From Ophiocordyceps camponoti-saundersi (nom. inval.) (lineage: Eukaryota; Ascomycota; Sordariomycetes; Hypocreales; Ophiocordycipitaceae): DNA of 64,000 nt. The translations under genes were made by a program, and so were the position numbers. Location: the NCBI GenBank assembly GCA_003339415.1, contig PDHQ01000074.1, positions 85,525 through 149,524 of the forward strand. Reading direction: 5' to 3'. Shown here piece after piece: positions 36,520-46,924 of the stretch (its first letter is position 1; the number at the start of each line of letters is the position of its first letter). The notes under the pieces were generated by a model. It was not told the origin of the DNA and made no database searches. It saw only the letters and a list, made by a program, of their open reading frames with translations.

Positions 36520-36819
36520 TATTATAAGACTAGTTAAAGGGATACTTATTTGCTAAGCTATATATAATAATAATTACGTATAGCGAGCTTCTAAGGAAGC
36601 CGCACTCTAGCGTGCTAAATAGCTATATATACTGCTCTTTCCTTTAGAGCTTATTTGCCTCCCCGTTTAACTATCCTTTCCGTTCCGTTCCTTCTAATCT
36701 TTCCGCTATAAGCCTCTAAGCTAGATAGCGGCAGCCTTATCGTTTAATCGCGAGGCTAATCCGTAAGTCTAACGTTTAAGTTAATAACCCTAATATAATA
36801 TAAAAGCTAAACCTTAATA
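36520..36819 (-). repeat. LTR (right, 5') of the 17.4-kb element
   Basis: 300 bp, the partner of 19422-19721, followed by the ATATT duplication at 36820-36824. Confidence 0.9.
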
Positions 36820-36824
36820 ATATT

Positions 36825-37760
36825 CTAAAATATATTATATAAAATATTTATTAATCGCTTTTATTCCTCCCTTACTATCGCTATAAATAAAATAACTAGC
36901 TAATTTTTCACTAAATAACGCTACCTAAATTATAATAAGCGTTATATAACCTTAAGATAATCCTCCTTTCCCCCTCGCTAACGCCGGTTACTCCTTATAT
37001 AACGCTTCTCCTTATAATAACGCCGGTTCTAACCTTATATAATACGGCGATATTTTATATATAAAAAAGAGGGCTATTAGTTTATAAACTATAAGTCGGA
37101 CGATATTTAACCCGTATATAAATAATACTTTACTAGCTATAAAGAAACTAACTAAGACCCCCTAATAGAAGAAGAGTTTAGCGTATTCCTCCTATTATAC
37201 GAAGGTTCCGAAGATTAAGATTCCTAGTTTCTATAATTATATAACGAAGACTCTAATAATAAAGAAGAAATTACTCGCGGTAAGAACGCTATTTTATTCT
37301 TTACTATAGCAGCTTATATATACTATCTTACTAATAACGATATCTACTAGCTAAAGGCCCTAGCGGTCTCCGCGGAATAATTCCTTCTTTCTAATATATA
37401 TTATATAACGTATTAAGGCGAACTCTAAGATATAGGAGCTACGTAAATCTTAATTATAAGAAAACTATAAGCAGAGGCCTATATTTAGGAACACCCTTAT
37501 ATAACTATTAACTAGACCCCGATTAAAAATATAATCCGTTTTAGCTTATCTAAACTAACTAAGCTAATCGGAATAATTATTATATAAAACCCCCTTAGCA
37601 AAGTCCTTTATTATATTAATATACGCTTATATATATAATTTACTAATAGTTATATATACTAAGCTAGCTACTAGAAGTAATATACTAAGAAGGGAGATAG
37701 GCTAGCTACTAGTTATAAGATTATAAGTTAGCTACTATAAAAGGTATAAGTATAAGTAAG
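36825..37760 (+). pseudogene. Retrotransposon gag relic, 3' part
   Basis: Resumes the gag relic cut at 19421. The plus-strand frame continues NILYKIFINRFYSSLTIAIN, FFTK and RYLNYNKRYI, then NASPYNNAGSN and TISRTIFNPYINN. The FFT-RRY-type segment lies just before the zinc-knuckle region in gag proteins of this type. No intact Cys/His knuckle is left. Stops are RIP-type. Beyond about 37.7 kb the coding character fades. Confidence 0.55.
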
Positions 37761-37839
37761 AGTTTTTAAGAATTAAAATTATAATTATAAAAGAATCTAT
37801 CTTACTACTTAAGAGAGTATTAAGGTAATTATATAGCTA

Positions 37840-38195
37840 GGTACTTAAAGAAGATTTCCTAATATAATCCTAAAAGTATTTACTTAAGGGGATTTTACGG
37901 GGATTTCCGTAAGCGCTATCTATAATATAATATAGAGATTTCCTAGCGCTTAGTGATTTCCTAGTAAAATCCGGAGCTTTCTATTAGTATATTTTAATAC
38001 TAAATCTTTTAGGAAATCCTAAGGAAATCTTAGGGAAATCCGAGAGGCAAATTTAGGGAAATCCTAGGAGGAAATCTAGGTAAAATCCTAAGAGTAAATA
38101 TAATAAAGTTTCTAGGGGAAATCTAGGTAAAATCTTAAAGGGAAATCTAAGTAAAATATCGTAAGGAAATACAAGTAAAATATTATAAGGGCGAT
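37840..38195. repeat. Cluster of degenerate GGAAATC/GGATTTC motifs
   Basis: GGAAATC-type words and their complement GATTTCC recur about every 15-25 bases, often as GGGAAATCTAGGTAAAATC. The spacing is irregular, so this is a degenerate short tandem repeat rather than an array with a fixed period. It lies downstream of the gag relic. Confidence 0.65.
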
Positions 38196-40185
38196 TTATA
38201 TAAGTATAGTAGTATATCCTATATTAACTCTCTAAGTCGGAAAAGAATAGTAATAGCCTTATTAACTCGATATTTTATATTAGAAACTTTTATTATACTC
38301 GAAAGCTTTTTTATATTAACTCTAATAACTATATTTAATTATAAATTAAGATATATTATCGGGAAACTATATATAGAGAACTAAATTAATCTAGGTAATA
38401 TAGGAAATAAATAAAAGAATAAATAAGAATAAAGGAGAATTATAATATATATTAAATATATATAGAAAAATATATATCACGGTTAATAATATTGTAATAC
38501 TAATTAAGGAAAAATAGGAATAGGAAAGGAAAGAGACGCGTTGCGAAGGCGCGTTATATAAAATAAAATAAAGAAAATAAGTCCTTAAGCTAGAGATTAT
38601 ACTTAATCCTTTTAGGTCTTATCTAGTTAAGAAAAGGTTATTAATATATTAGCGCGCGAAGGATAAGAACGTTAAGGGCTATTAAAGGATATAGAATATT
38701 AAGGATATTTACTTTTAGCTAAGTATTATATTATAGCTTAAGTTCGTAAAGTAACGGGACCTTATTATCTATTATAATTACGATATAGCGATATTATATA
38801 TAGTTACTATAATTACGGTATAGTAATATTAAGTTTATTTATAGCGTATAAGCTAAGGATAAATAGTATATAATAAGTACTAATAAAAATAATATTAAAA
38901 AAGATACTAAAAGTATATCGATTTATAAGGTTCTTACTTAAGCTTAGTAAATATAAATATTATTACGCGTTAATAGTTAAATAATTACTAGTCTATTACG
39001 TATTAATAGTTAAATAGATAAAACGCGTGCTTATTATAGTTCTTACTAATATAATATAAAGCGCGTTATTAATATATTTCCGCTATAGTTCCTACTAAAG
39101 CTATACGGGAAGCTAAAAAGCTTAATCTATTATTATATTAACGAAGGGATCCGCGTTAATAAGTTTAATAGTTATAGTATATTTAGCACCGTTAGAAGGT
39201 TTAACTAAGGTGCCTATCTAGCTATATAGCTCTTTAGCGATATTATTAGAAGCTATCTTAACTAAATCTAAAACGTTAAAAACTAGAATATTATAAGGGT
39301 TTAATATTATCTTATTTTTAATTATATCGGCCTAGGCTAATAAAGTATATAGTTAACTATAACGGCGGGAAGCAGAGTTACGATTTTCTTACTAAGAAGA
39401 TAGGTTTATTCTCTTATATAAATATACGAATCTTAGCGGTTTCTCTTATAAAATTCTAAAATCTTATTAAAGTTATTAAGCGCTAATTTCTTATTTATAA
39501 AAGCGGCGACTTTATTAATATCGATCGATAGGTTTTTAAGAGCCGGTATATTAAGTAAGATAAGTATAAAGATAAGGAAGTTAATAACTTATTCGTTACT
39601 AATACTAAATATTTTTACTATATAGGAGAGGCTAAGGGAAGAGTTATATTTACTTAAGCACTTATTAAAATAGGTTAACTAAATTAAAGTAATTTCTATA
39701 TCTTAGAATATTAAAGCTTATTTATTATAATATATAACGAAGAGATTAGGTAAGTATTTAACTACCTATATTAGGCTATTATAGCGAGTTACTAAGAACT
39801 TATCGTCGGCTTTTTTAACTTTCTTAGCTTTAAGAACTTCTTAGAATTAAATAGTAGTTTTAGAAATTATTACTAGAGTTTAAGGCTATTAAGAAGTAAA
39901 GCGAGTTTACTTATTAAGGGTTCCGAGGACGCTTTATTAGGTTAGAGGAGGAGGTATAATAGATTATCTTATAAGGGACCGCTTAAAGATAAGAGTAGCG
40001 CCTTTAACCTTAGTTTCTTTTTCTATAGCTACTAACGCTATTTTTTCTATCTTACTAAGGTAATCGATATAAGAGATAATAGTAAGAATATATTTAATTT
40101 CCTCTAATATTTCCGAATCTTAATATACTTGCCCGCTAACTAAGCTTTTAATATAATCTTTAGTAACTTCTAGTAAAGCGTAAAT
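38196..40185. other. RIP-decayed relic DNA, family not recognised
   Basis: It contains a duplicated word, TTAATAGTTAAATA, near 38.95 and 39.01 kb. Coding-like text on the minus strand at 39.2-39.9 kb includes NKVAAFINKKLALNNFNKI. No diagnostic motif was seen. Confidence 0.4.
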
Positions 40186-40189
40186 AACT

Positions 40190-40860
40190 TTACCTTAAAA
40201 TAAAAGCGATATAGAACCGGGTAAAAAATACTTATACCTTCTAACCTTAGAGGTTTATAAACCGGAATTTTATATATACCGCCCCTCCTCCCCTTTTAGC
40301 GCTAACTAAAGTCTAATAATAGCCGGGGCGGAAACGCTAAAGAGCAAATATAATAGCCCCGCCTTTAACCTCTTTTCTAAACTTATCTATAGCTTTATTA
40401 TAATAATTAAGCCGCCCTTTAAAACTACCTATTATAAAATCTATTATAAGCTAATAAAACCTTTATATATTTCTTAATTATATTAATAAAGCCTTAATTA
40501 AATAGATTATTTAAGATATTATAATTAAATATAAAAATTCGGTTTATAATAATAATAATACTTAGGAAGATAAATAGTAGTATAAACTTTATACCGGATC
40601 TAGACTATATATACTTTTATTACCGCGGACTCCGCTTTAAAGGAAATATCGGCTTCCTAATTATTTATTATTATTAGACCTATTTAAGGTATAGAGTACC
40701 GGGTACGGACCTAGTCCGGCCCTAAGCTAAGGTAACGCTTAAGGGGAGGGTTTTACTCTAAGTTCTCCGGTTTTTCCTACTCTTAGAATATATATAAGAT
40801 AGTTCTAGGCTAGATTAGGCATACTAGTATATAAATATTATTATTATTATTAATAAATAA
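40190..40860 (+). repeat. LINE-like repeat, 5'-truncated copy
   Basis: Collinear with 29350-30045, sharing for example AATTAAGCCGCCCTTTAA and GGTAACGCTTAAG. It ends in the same ATT-rich tail. It begins inside the longer copy, as expected of 5' truncation. Most differences from the longer copy are RIP-type transitions. Confidence 0.6.
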
Positions 40861-42230
40861 TTAGCTTATTTATAATATATAATCTTATCTTTTTATATTA
40901 TTAATATAATTTTTATTATTAATAAGTATATTATTAGCTATATAGGAAGATTTTATAAGATTATTATAATCTTTATAAAACTTATACTTATAAGCTTTAA
41001 AATATAAGTTATTACTTAAGTTAGCTTTTTCTTATAATAGCTATAATATATACTAAATAAAACTTTTAATCTAATAGTAAAGAAAAAATAAAAAAAGCTT
41101 TAGAAGAGAAAAAAAGTAATAGTAGATAAAATATAAGAAAATTTAATTTATATTAACTTAACTTAAAATATCGTTATTTCCTTACTAAATTTATTACCGC
41201 TATAAATATATTATATCTTCTTTAATAACTTATTTTCCTTACCGCTTTTTTTCTTTACTTTTTAGCGCTTAAGCTATAAAGCTATAAGTATTTACCGCTT
41301 TAATAATAATATTTTTAAAAGCTTTATTAAAGCTAAGAAATAAAATATAAAAAATAAATATTAGCTATATAATAAAATTAATATAAAAATAACGCTTAAT
41401 AGTTAAGTAAATATTTTTAATTTTAATTTTTAATAATTCTTTCTTTTAGCTAATTATATTTACTTTTCTAAGTTAATTAGATTATTTAGAAAAATAATAC
41501 GCTTATTTTTCTTCTTTTAACTATTTTTATAAATACCGAATTTAAATAATAAATTCGCTATTAGCTAATAATAATATAACTTTAAAGACGCTTTATATTA
41601 TATTTTTTTAGTAATAAGCTAGTTAAAAAAATTATTATATTATTTATTATAAGGGAAATTTATAATTTTATAAATACTATTAATTAAAATAATTAAATAA
41701 AAATATTAGAAAGCTTATAATATTATATTTATAAAAGAAATTAGTAAGCTATAATATAGAATTTCTTCCTAAAGATTACTTTTATAAATAGCTTCTTTTT
41801 ATAGAAAAAAAGCTAGCTATAATAATATAAAATAATAGATTAATAAGCTTAATAGTAGCGGATTATAAAAAACTTTTATAAAGCTTATATTAAAAAAAGT
41901 ATATTATAATAATAATTTTAAGCTAAAGATATATTTATTTTTATTTTATAATATTAATATATCTAATTCTTAAAAAAATTACTTTATATAGCTTATTAAA
42001 GCTTTAAAGCTAAGTAGCTACGATTACGAAGCTAGTAATAGCTTCTAAGGGCGGCTATTAATAGGAAAATACTAAGAAAGATAAAAAAGGGGTATAGTAT
42101 ATATTAGGTCGCGATATATATAAGCGATAATTATTAGTATTTTTACTATAGTATAATTTACTAGAGAGCTAATATACTCCCTAGCGCGTAGTGTCTAATT
42201 AGCTATAATCCCTATAAGTAACCTAGAGGG
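40861..42230. other. AT-rich DNA, no gene seen
   Basis: Dense stops in all frames and no recognisable element. Confidence 0.55.
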
Positions 42231-42660
42231 CGGCGTTACCACACCTAAAAGGATATTTTAGACTTAGATAGGAGGCCTAGAGCCTTCTTAGTTTCTACAC
42301 AATCAACTGGCTTTGCTTCCTATATATAGGATCTTTTTTCTTTTGCTTGTCTTAGTGGCTACATAAGGCTATCCTTGACAGTCAGGTGACGCGGCCATTT
42401 ATCTACATAGTAGGTACCTATAAAGTAGGGCCGGCAGCGCTGACTACTTGTTGTACGGCCTACCCTGTAGGCCTCCCTCTTAGTTAGTCAGCGCTGCCCG
42501 CCCTGGCCTTGCCACACAGACCTAGCAGAGTCATAGTCATCACATTAGGAATATCACCACATTCATCGAGGCTGCCTTCGCTGTACAACACTACTAGTAG
42601 TACCTAGGTAGGTAGATACCTACCTACGCGCGGGGGGGGGGGGGTTTTAGACAGGGGGTC
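42231..42660. other. GC-richer island that escaped RIP
   Basis: The sequence abruptly regains CA and TG dinucleotides (CTACACAATCAACTGGCTTT, CCACACAGACC). No long open frame is present. It contains a strong inverted repeat and a run of 13 G at 42632-42644. It may be a unique sequence or a short repeat below the RIP length threshold. The family is unknown. Confidence 0.6.
42427..42504. repeat. Two-level inverted repeat (hairpin within hairpin)
   Basis: Outer arms 42427-42446 and 42485-42504 pair over 20 bp with one mismatch; the inner 14 bp are perfect (GGCAGCGCTGACTA). Inside the loop, GGCCTAC and GTAGGCC at 42457-42473 form a second perfect stem around CCT. It could form a cruciform or RNA hairpin. 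Its function is unknown. Confidence 0.75.
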
Positions 42661-42775
42661 TATATATATTTATCCTTATATAATATTAAATAAGTAAGCT
42701 TAGTAGCTACTAAGACCGGCTAGTAACTAATTAAGTAAGGATAATAGCTAATTAGAGGCCCTAATAGCTATTAGA
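42600..42775 (+). repeat. Dispersed repeat, copy 1
   Basis: From TACGCG through the G run to GAGGCCCTAATAGCTATT it is collinear with 46925-47076. Both contain the 16-bp palindrome CTTAGTAGCTACTAAG or its one-base variant. The two copies flank the solo TRIM LTR and element A, but are not shown to be LTRs. Confidence 0.65.
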
Positions 42776-43424
42776 GACTTTTATTAATATATATACTTAT
42801 TAACGCTAAAATCGCTATTAGCTTAAATATATTATCTAAATTTTAAATATTTATTAATATTTCTTATTATTTATTAATATTTTTTACTATTTATTAATAT
42901 TTTCTAATATTTATTAAAGCTTAAGAAATCTATTATTAAAAAAAAACTTTATTTAATAAGAAAAAAAAAGAAAAAGTAATTATAAATAACTTAGAAGCTT
43001 AATTTTAAGTAATAAATAAAAAAGTCTTAAGTTTAATTTTTTATAAGTATAATTTTTTACTTATAGTTTATAGCTTATAACTTATAATTTATAGCTATAG
43101 CTATAACTTTCTTAAAATCTAAATATTTTATAGAAAAATAATATAAAATCTTTAAGTTAATATAAAATATTAGCTAAAAAATTTTTTATTACTTTTATTA
43201 CTAACTTAATAACTATTAGCTACTTAATAAATTTCTAACTCTTAATAGTATATAGCTTATAAGATTAATAAAAGTTAGTTTTTTATATACTTTATATATA
43301 ATATAAAAGTATAACTACTTAGCTTTTTACTTTAAAAATATAAGTAAAAAAGTATTTTAACTTCTTAGTTAGTTTTCGAAGTTATTATTATTTTATAAAA
43401 ACCTTACTATCTAAGCTTAATAGC
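42776..43424. other. AT-rich DNA, no gene seen
   Basis: Short tandem TATTTATTAATATT motifs at about 42.84-42.92 kb and poly-A runs, nothing else recognisable. The last five bases, ATAGC, are the target duplication of the solo LTR that follows. Confidence 0.55.
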
Positions 43425-43519
43425 TATAAGGGATTAGTCTATAACTAATCGTGGCTAGATAGGGGGGTTTATAGCGACTATATTTAGGTCTTCCCGATAG
43501 CGCTTAGTTATCGCGCGGG
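43425..43519 (+). repeat. Solo TRIM LTR, left piece
   Basis: Reverse complement of the right end of the TRIM LTR at 25206. Together with 46564-46678 it totals exactly 210 bp once element A and one copy of its duplication are removed. It is flanked by ATAGC at 43420-43424 and 46679-46683, so it is a solo LTR left by LTR-LTR recombination. Confidence 0.9.
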
Positions 43520-44018
43520 TTTGGCGGGAGCAACGGGCACCCCTATCCACACACACAGCCCCGGCAGGGAAGACAGTCTCAAGGAAGTAGGACTTTCGGA
43601 TCCGTCCGGCCCTGCAGGCCGTATAGGTAGGTCAGGGTGGCAGGCGTCAAAAGGGTCGTTTGAGCCGACCTGTCTAATCTGACCTGCCTGATCTGACGGA
43701 TCTGATCAATTAGTATCAGACCTACGGGTCCTAGGAAGGGTCGTTTTTGTACGTATAAGAAGGGTCGTTTTTCCCTACCTAGGAAGAATAACTAAGGCAG
43801 CCGTGAGCCCTTTAATATATAAAATTAGTCGCCGTGAGCGCACGACCCTAGGTAGGGTCACCTTTTTAAAGTCTTTGTGAAATCTACGCTCTTTGAATTA
43901 CTAGGAATTCTACGGAAATAGCTTCTTTTTCTTCTTTTTCCCCTTTTTTTTTCTTCTTTTTCTTTCCCTTCTTTTCCCCTTCTTTTTCCTCGGGGTATGT
44001 CTTTTCTTCCCCGTCAAA
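43520..44018 (+). repeat. 5' LTR of element A
   Basis: 499 bp, matching 46061-46559. It is less RIP-mutated than the 3' LTR (CCACACACACAG and GAGCCGACCTGTC retained). About 107 bp longer than the LTRs of element B, mainly through a segment with repeated TGACCTGCCTGATC-like words at about 43.63-43.72 kb. Confidence 0.93.
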
Positions 44019-44020
44019 AC

Positions 44021-44043
44021 TGGTCTCCCGGGGCGTGATCGAA
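44021..44043 (+). other. Primer-binding site of element A
   Basis: Two bases after the LTR, TGGTCTCCCGGGGCGTGATC begins. Its complement ends in CCA and places a TTCGATC T-loop 16 bases from the 3' end, exactly the tRNA spacing. The tRNA species is not assigned. The base expected to be C61 is A, in both elements. Confidence 0.75.
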
Positions 44044-44091
44044 CGAGAAGAGCCGTTTTTTTTTTTTTTTTTACGGCTTTCTAAAGACGCG

Positions 44092-45666
44092 ATGCTCCGT
44101 TTTTGCTTCCTTCGGCCACCACTACCCTCCCGGACCCCCCTTTCGTCACAGCCTCGTTTTGCCCCTTTTTCTTCATAGTCCCTACTATCCCGGAAGCCGG
44201 TACGACTCCTACAAACTCGACAGGTCCGTCAAAATACCTCAGACCAATTAATCGAAGGGAGGGAGGGGACGAGAGCCAGGCTAGCGTAGCCGAAAGAGAC
44301 TCCTTTTTCGACCCGGCAAGCGCAGCCGTCTTCTTCTCCCTTTTCGTCTTCTTCTTCGGTTACGGCTACGGCAGCTACGGCTACGGCTACGGCTACGGCT
44401 ACGGATACTACTTTCGAACGTACGGATCTGCCGTCTTCCTTCTTTTCTTCCCTCTTTTCTTCCTTCCCGGCAGCAAAGGCTTCCTACGAGGCTAGCCTTG
44501 CTACGGCCCCCCTGCTTTTTCTGCTGCTTTTTGCAGACTTTTTCCTCAGCCCGTTTTTTTCGGCTGCTTTTTTCTTCCTCTAGTCTACTGCTTTCTTCTT
44601 CCTATAGTCTTCGGCAACCCCCTTTTCGATAGGGTCGTCACAGTCGTCACAAGGGCTACCGATACGACAGCTACAGCGGCAGGAAAAAACGGATCGCGAC
44701 CGAGAAAAGCAGCCGCCTATAGAACCGACCGAAAGAAACGTACGACTGCTGCCTCGTGCAGATACGACGTTTCGGCAGCAGCGGCTATAGCAGCGGCTAT
44801 AGCCTCGTACGGATACGACGTTATAATAGCAGTAGTCATAGCAACGGCTACGGCTGCAGCAGCCTCGGACGGATACGTCGCTACAGGGACCTTTTTCCCC
44901 TACTTCTTCAGATCCCTCTTTTGCCCCTGCTTTTCCGGATCCCTTTCCTTCTTCTTCTTTTCCGGGTCTTCGGCAGTCCCCTTCTGCCCAGTCCTTTGCC
45001 CAGTCCCCTGCCCTGCCCCTTACCCAAGGACCTGCCCAAGGTCTTCCTTTCCCTCTTCCTCTCTCGAGCCTACCCCCCCTTCGACCTTTTCAGGGTAAAG
45101 GGATCAATTACTTCCTCGAACGATTCGAAGCTAGGTTCTCGAAAGACGAAGAAAAACTCAAGTAGCTACCGCACTTCGTGGCCCCTAGTCTGCAAGGAAA
45201 AATCGAGACCCTTACGGCAGACCTCTCGTAGCAGGCAGCGAAAAAACGGCTCCTTCGATATTTCGGAGTATTTAATCGAGCCTATTCGGCAGGGACCGTA
45301 AGAAAGCTACGGCAGCACGAGGCCCGGCGACCGAATAAGCCGAAGGACGTGATCGACTAGCTAGAAAGGCACGCTTCCTTCTGCCGGCAGCTGCCGAAGA
45401 ACGACGACTTCGAGGCTACGACTCGTCACTCTCTCGGTCTCTTTTCTGCTCTTCCGAAGGAAATACGAGACCTGCTCGTCGAAGACCTATAACTCGGCAG
45501 TTAGCTTCCTGCCTACGGCGTCCTCTTCGAGAGGGCATATTTCTACGCCTCCGTTCTTCTCGAGAACGAAGAAATAAGCCGCTACCGAGGGGATATTACC
45601 TAGCCGTGCCCGTCTTCTTCTTCGTCTTCTTCTGCCTGCCCGTTTCCTTCGGCCTCCTCGATCTAA
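44092..45666 (+). pseudogene. Gag-like protein of element A, RIP-inactivated
   Basis: Same frame as the gag of element B, from ATG at 44092 to TAA at 45664-45666. A low-complexity N-terminal half, partly encoded by a GGCTAC hexamer run near 44.37 kb, is followed by a capsid-like segment at about 45.1-45.6 kb. Trp codons seen in B at TEWLPHF, DLSWQAAKKRL and VIDWLERH are all TAG here, and further TAGs replace CAG. The product cannot be made in full. After the capsid-like part comes a Ser/Pro-rich tail. No zinc knuckle was seen. Confidence 0.8.
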
Positions 45667-46050
45667 TCGATCCGGCCGTCCGGCCAGCTACCTTCGGACC
45701 TATAGGGAGTCGACCTTTTCGTCCGAGACGAAGACTCTGCCTTTTAAAGGGTCTAATCAAATGCTTCCTTCTACTCCGGTCGATAGGTAGGGGCGTACGG
45801 CGGGGTTCTTCTTCTTTCTTCTTCTTTCCTGCTTTTTCTTACTTTTTCCTTTCTTCTTCTTCCTTCCTTTTTCTTTTCCTTCCGTTAGTCCTTACCGTCT
45901 TCTTCTTCTTCGGCCCCCTTTACGGCGGCTACCTTCCCGTTACCTTATTCTTCTTCCTTTCTTCCTTCTTCTTCTTTACTTGCTCCCGCGTTTCTTCTCG
46001 CGAAGCACGCTTCCCTCTTCGTTACCGCTTCCTTACGCGTGCTTACGCTA

Positions 46051-46060
46051 TGGGGAGTAG
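46051..46060 (+). other. Polypurine tract of element A
   Basis: TGGGGAGTAG directly precedes the 3' LTR; it is identical in element B. Confidence 0.75.
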
Positions 46061-46559
46061 TTTGGCGGGAGCAACGGGCACCCCTATCCATACACACAGC
46101 CCCGGCAGGGAAGACAGTCTTAAGGAAGTAGGACTTTCGGATCCGTCCGGCCCTGCAGGCCGTATAGGTAGGTCAGGGTGGCAGGCGTCAAAAGGGTCAT
46201 TTAAGCTGACCTATCTAATCTAACCTGCCTGATCTGATAGATCTAATTAATTAGTATTAGACCTACGGGTCCTAGGAAGGGTCGTTTTTATACGTATAAG
46301 AAGGGTCGTTTTTCCCTACCTAGGAAGAATAACTAAGGCAGCCGTGAGCCCTTTAATATATAAAATTAGTCGCCGTGAGCGCACGACCCTAGGTAGGGTT
46401 ACCTTTTTAAAGTCTTTGTGAAATCTACGCTCTTTGAATTACTAGGAATTCTACGGAAATAGCTTCTTTTTCTTCTTTTTCCCCTTTTTTTTTCTTCTTT
46501 TTCTTTCCCTTCTTTTCCCCTTCTTTTTCCTCGGGGTATGTCTTTTCTTCCCCGTCAAA
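46061..46559 (+). repeat. 3' LTR of element A
   Basis: 499 bp. Differences from the 5' LTR are mostly C-to-T before A and G-to-A after T, such as GTCATTTAAGCTGACC for GTCGTTTGAGCCGACC. Confidence 0.93.
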
Positions 46560-46563
46560 CGGG

Positions 46564-46678
46564 GTATATAGTTAGCTCGGGAGGAGGGCTTCTCTCTCCT
46601 TCTCTTCTTCTTCTTACTAGCTTTAATTATAACTTTACTTTAGCTTACTATCGCAGACGCCGTAGTGATCCTATTATA
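46564..46678 (+). repeat. Solo TRIM LTR, right piece
   Basis: 115 bp continuing the LTR interrupted at 43519, ending CTATTATA and followed by ATAGC. Relative to the 25206 copy it differs at several sites (GACGCCGTAGTGATC here), showing age. Confidence 0.9.
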
Positions 46679-46683
46679 ATAGC

Positions 46684-46924
46684 TATTATTTAAAAAGCTA
46701 TTAAGGAAAAAGTATTATTTAATATAAGCTAAGATAAAAAGATACTTATTTTCTATAGTTAATAAGTAGTATATATATTATTAAAGCTTATAAAAAACTA
46801 ACCTTTATTATTTTTATAAGCTATAAAAAGAAAAAAAAACTTCTTATTAGAATAATAGCCCCTAATAGCTATAAAAAATATAATAATATTTAAACCCTTT
46901 ATCTAAAAACCCCCTATATATATA
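46684..46924. other. AT-rich spacer
   Basis: RIP-type DNA between the solo LTR and the second copy of the dispersed repeat. No gene. Confidence 0.5.

Larger units (their letters stand above)
19422..36819 (-). mobile_element. 17.4-kb Ty3/Gypsy element with nested insertions
   Basis: Bounded by 300-bp LTRs with TATTA...TAATA ends (TGTTA...TAACA before RIP) and a 5-bp duplication ATATT at 19417-19421 and 36820-36824. On the minus strand a purine tract, GTAAGGGAAGGGACC, sits next to the left LTR, which with the pol orientation makes this a minus-strand element. It contains a chromodomain-type pol at 21.6-28.2 kb. Two later insertions, a TRIM at 25206-26981 and a plus-strand Gypsy at 30236-36174, account for about 7.7 kb, leaving about 9.7 kb. 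The LINE-like piece at 28240-30045 may be a third insertion. The element itself split a gag relic. Confidence 0.85.
43520..46559 (+). mobile_element. Non-autonomous gag-only LTR retrotransposon, copy A
   Basis: 3040 bp with two 499-bp LTRs ending TTTGGC...GTCAAA and a 4-bp target duplication CGGG at 43516-43519 and 46560-46563. Removing the element and one CGGG restores the sequence of the TRIM LTR it entered. A tRNA-like primer site lies at 44021 and a polypurine tract at 46051-46060. The 2-kb interior holds one gag-like frame and no reverse transcriptase, protease or integrase, so mobility would depend on another element. RIP damage is moderate. Confidence 0.93.

Noticed and set aside
19422..36819. 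A giant Maverick-type or Starship-type element
   Set aside because: The 17.4-kb span is explained by one LTR element with 300-bp direct LTRs, a 5-bp duplication, Gypsy pol and two nested LTR elements; no tyrosine recombinase or DNA polymerase was seen.
42632..42644. Run of 13 G as a telomere or G-quadruplex signal
   Set aside because: It is a single homopolymer without repeated telomere units, and the homologous copy at 46.94 kb has only six G.
44021..44043. Possible tRNA gene fragment
   Set aside because: Only the 3' end of a tRNA is matched, in antisense and directly after an LTR; a primer-binding site explains it.
44103..44495. 130-codon open frame at the start of element A
   Set aside because: Shadow of the gag frame through C/T-rich and GGCTAC-repeat DNA; the equivalent frame in B differs in content.
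45606..46223. 205-codon Phe/Ser-rich frame running into the 3' LTR of element A
   Set aside because: It reads a pyrimidine tract and then crosses the LTR boundary; the Phe/Leu/Ser content follows from CTT runs.
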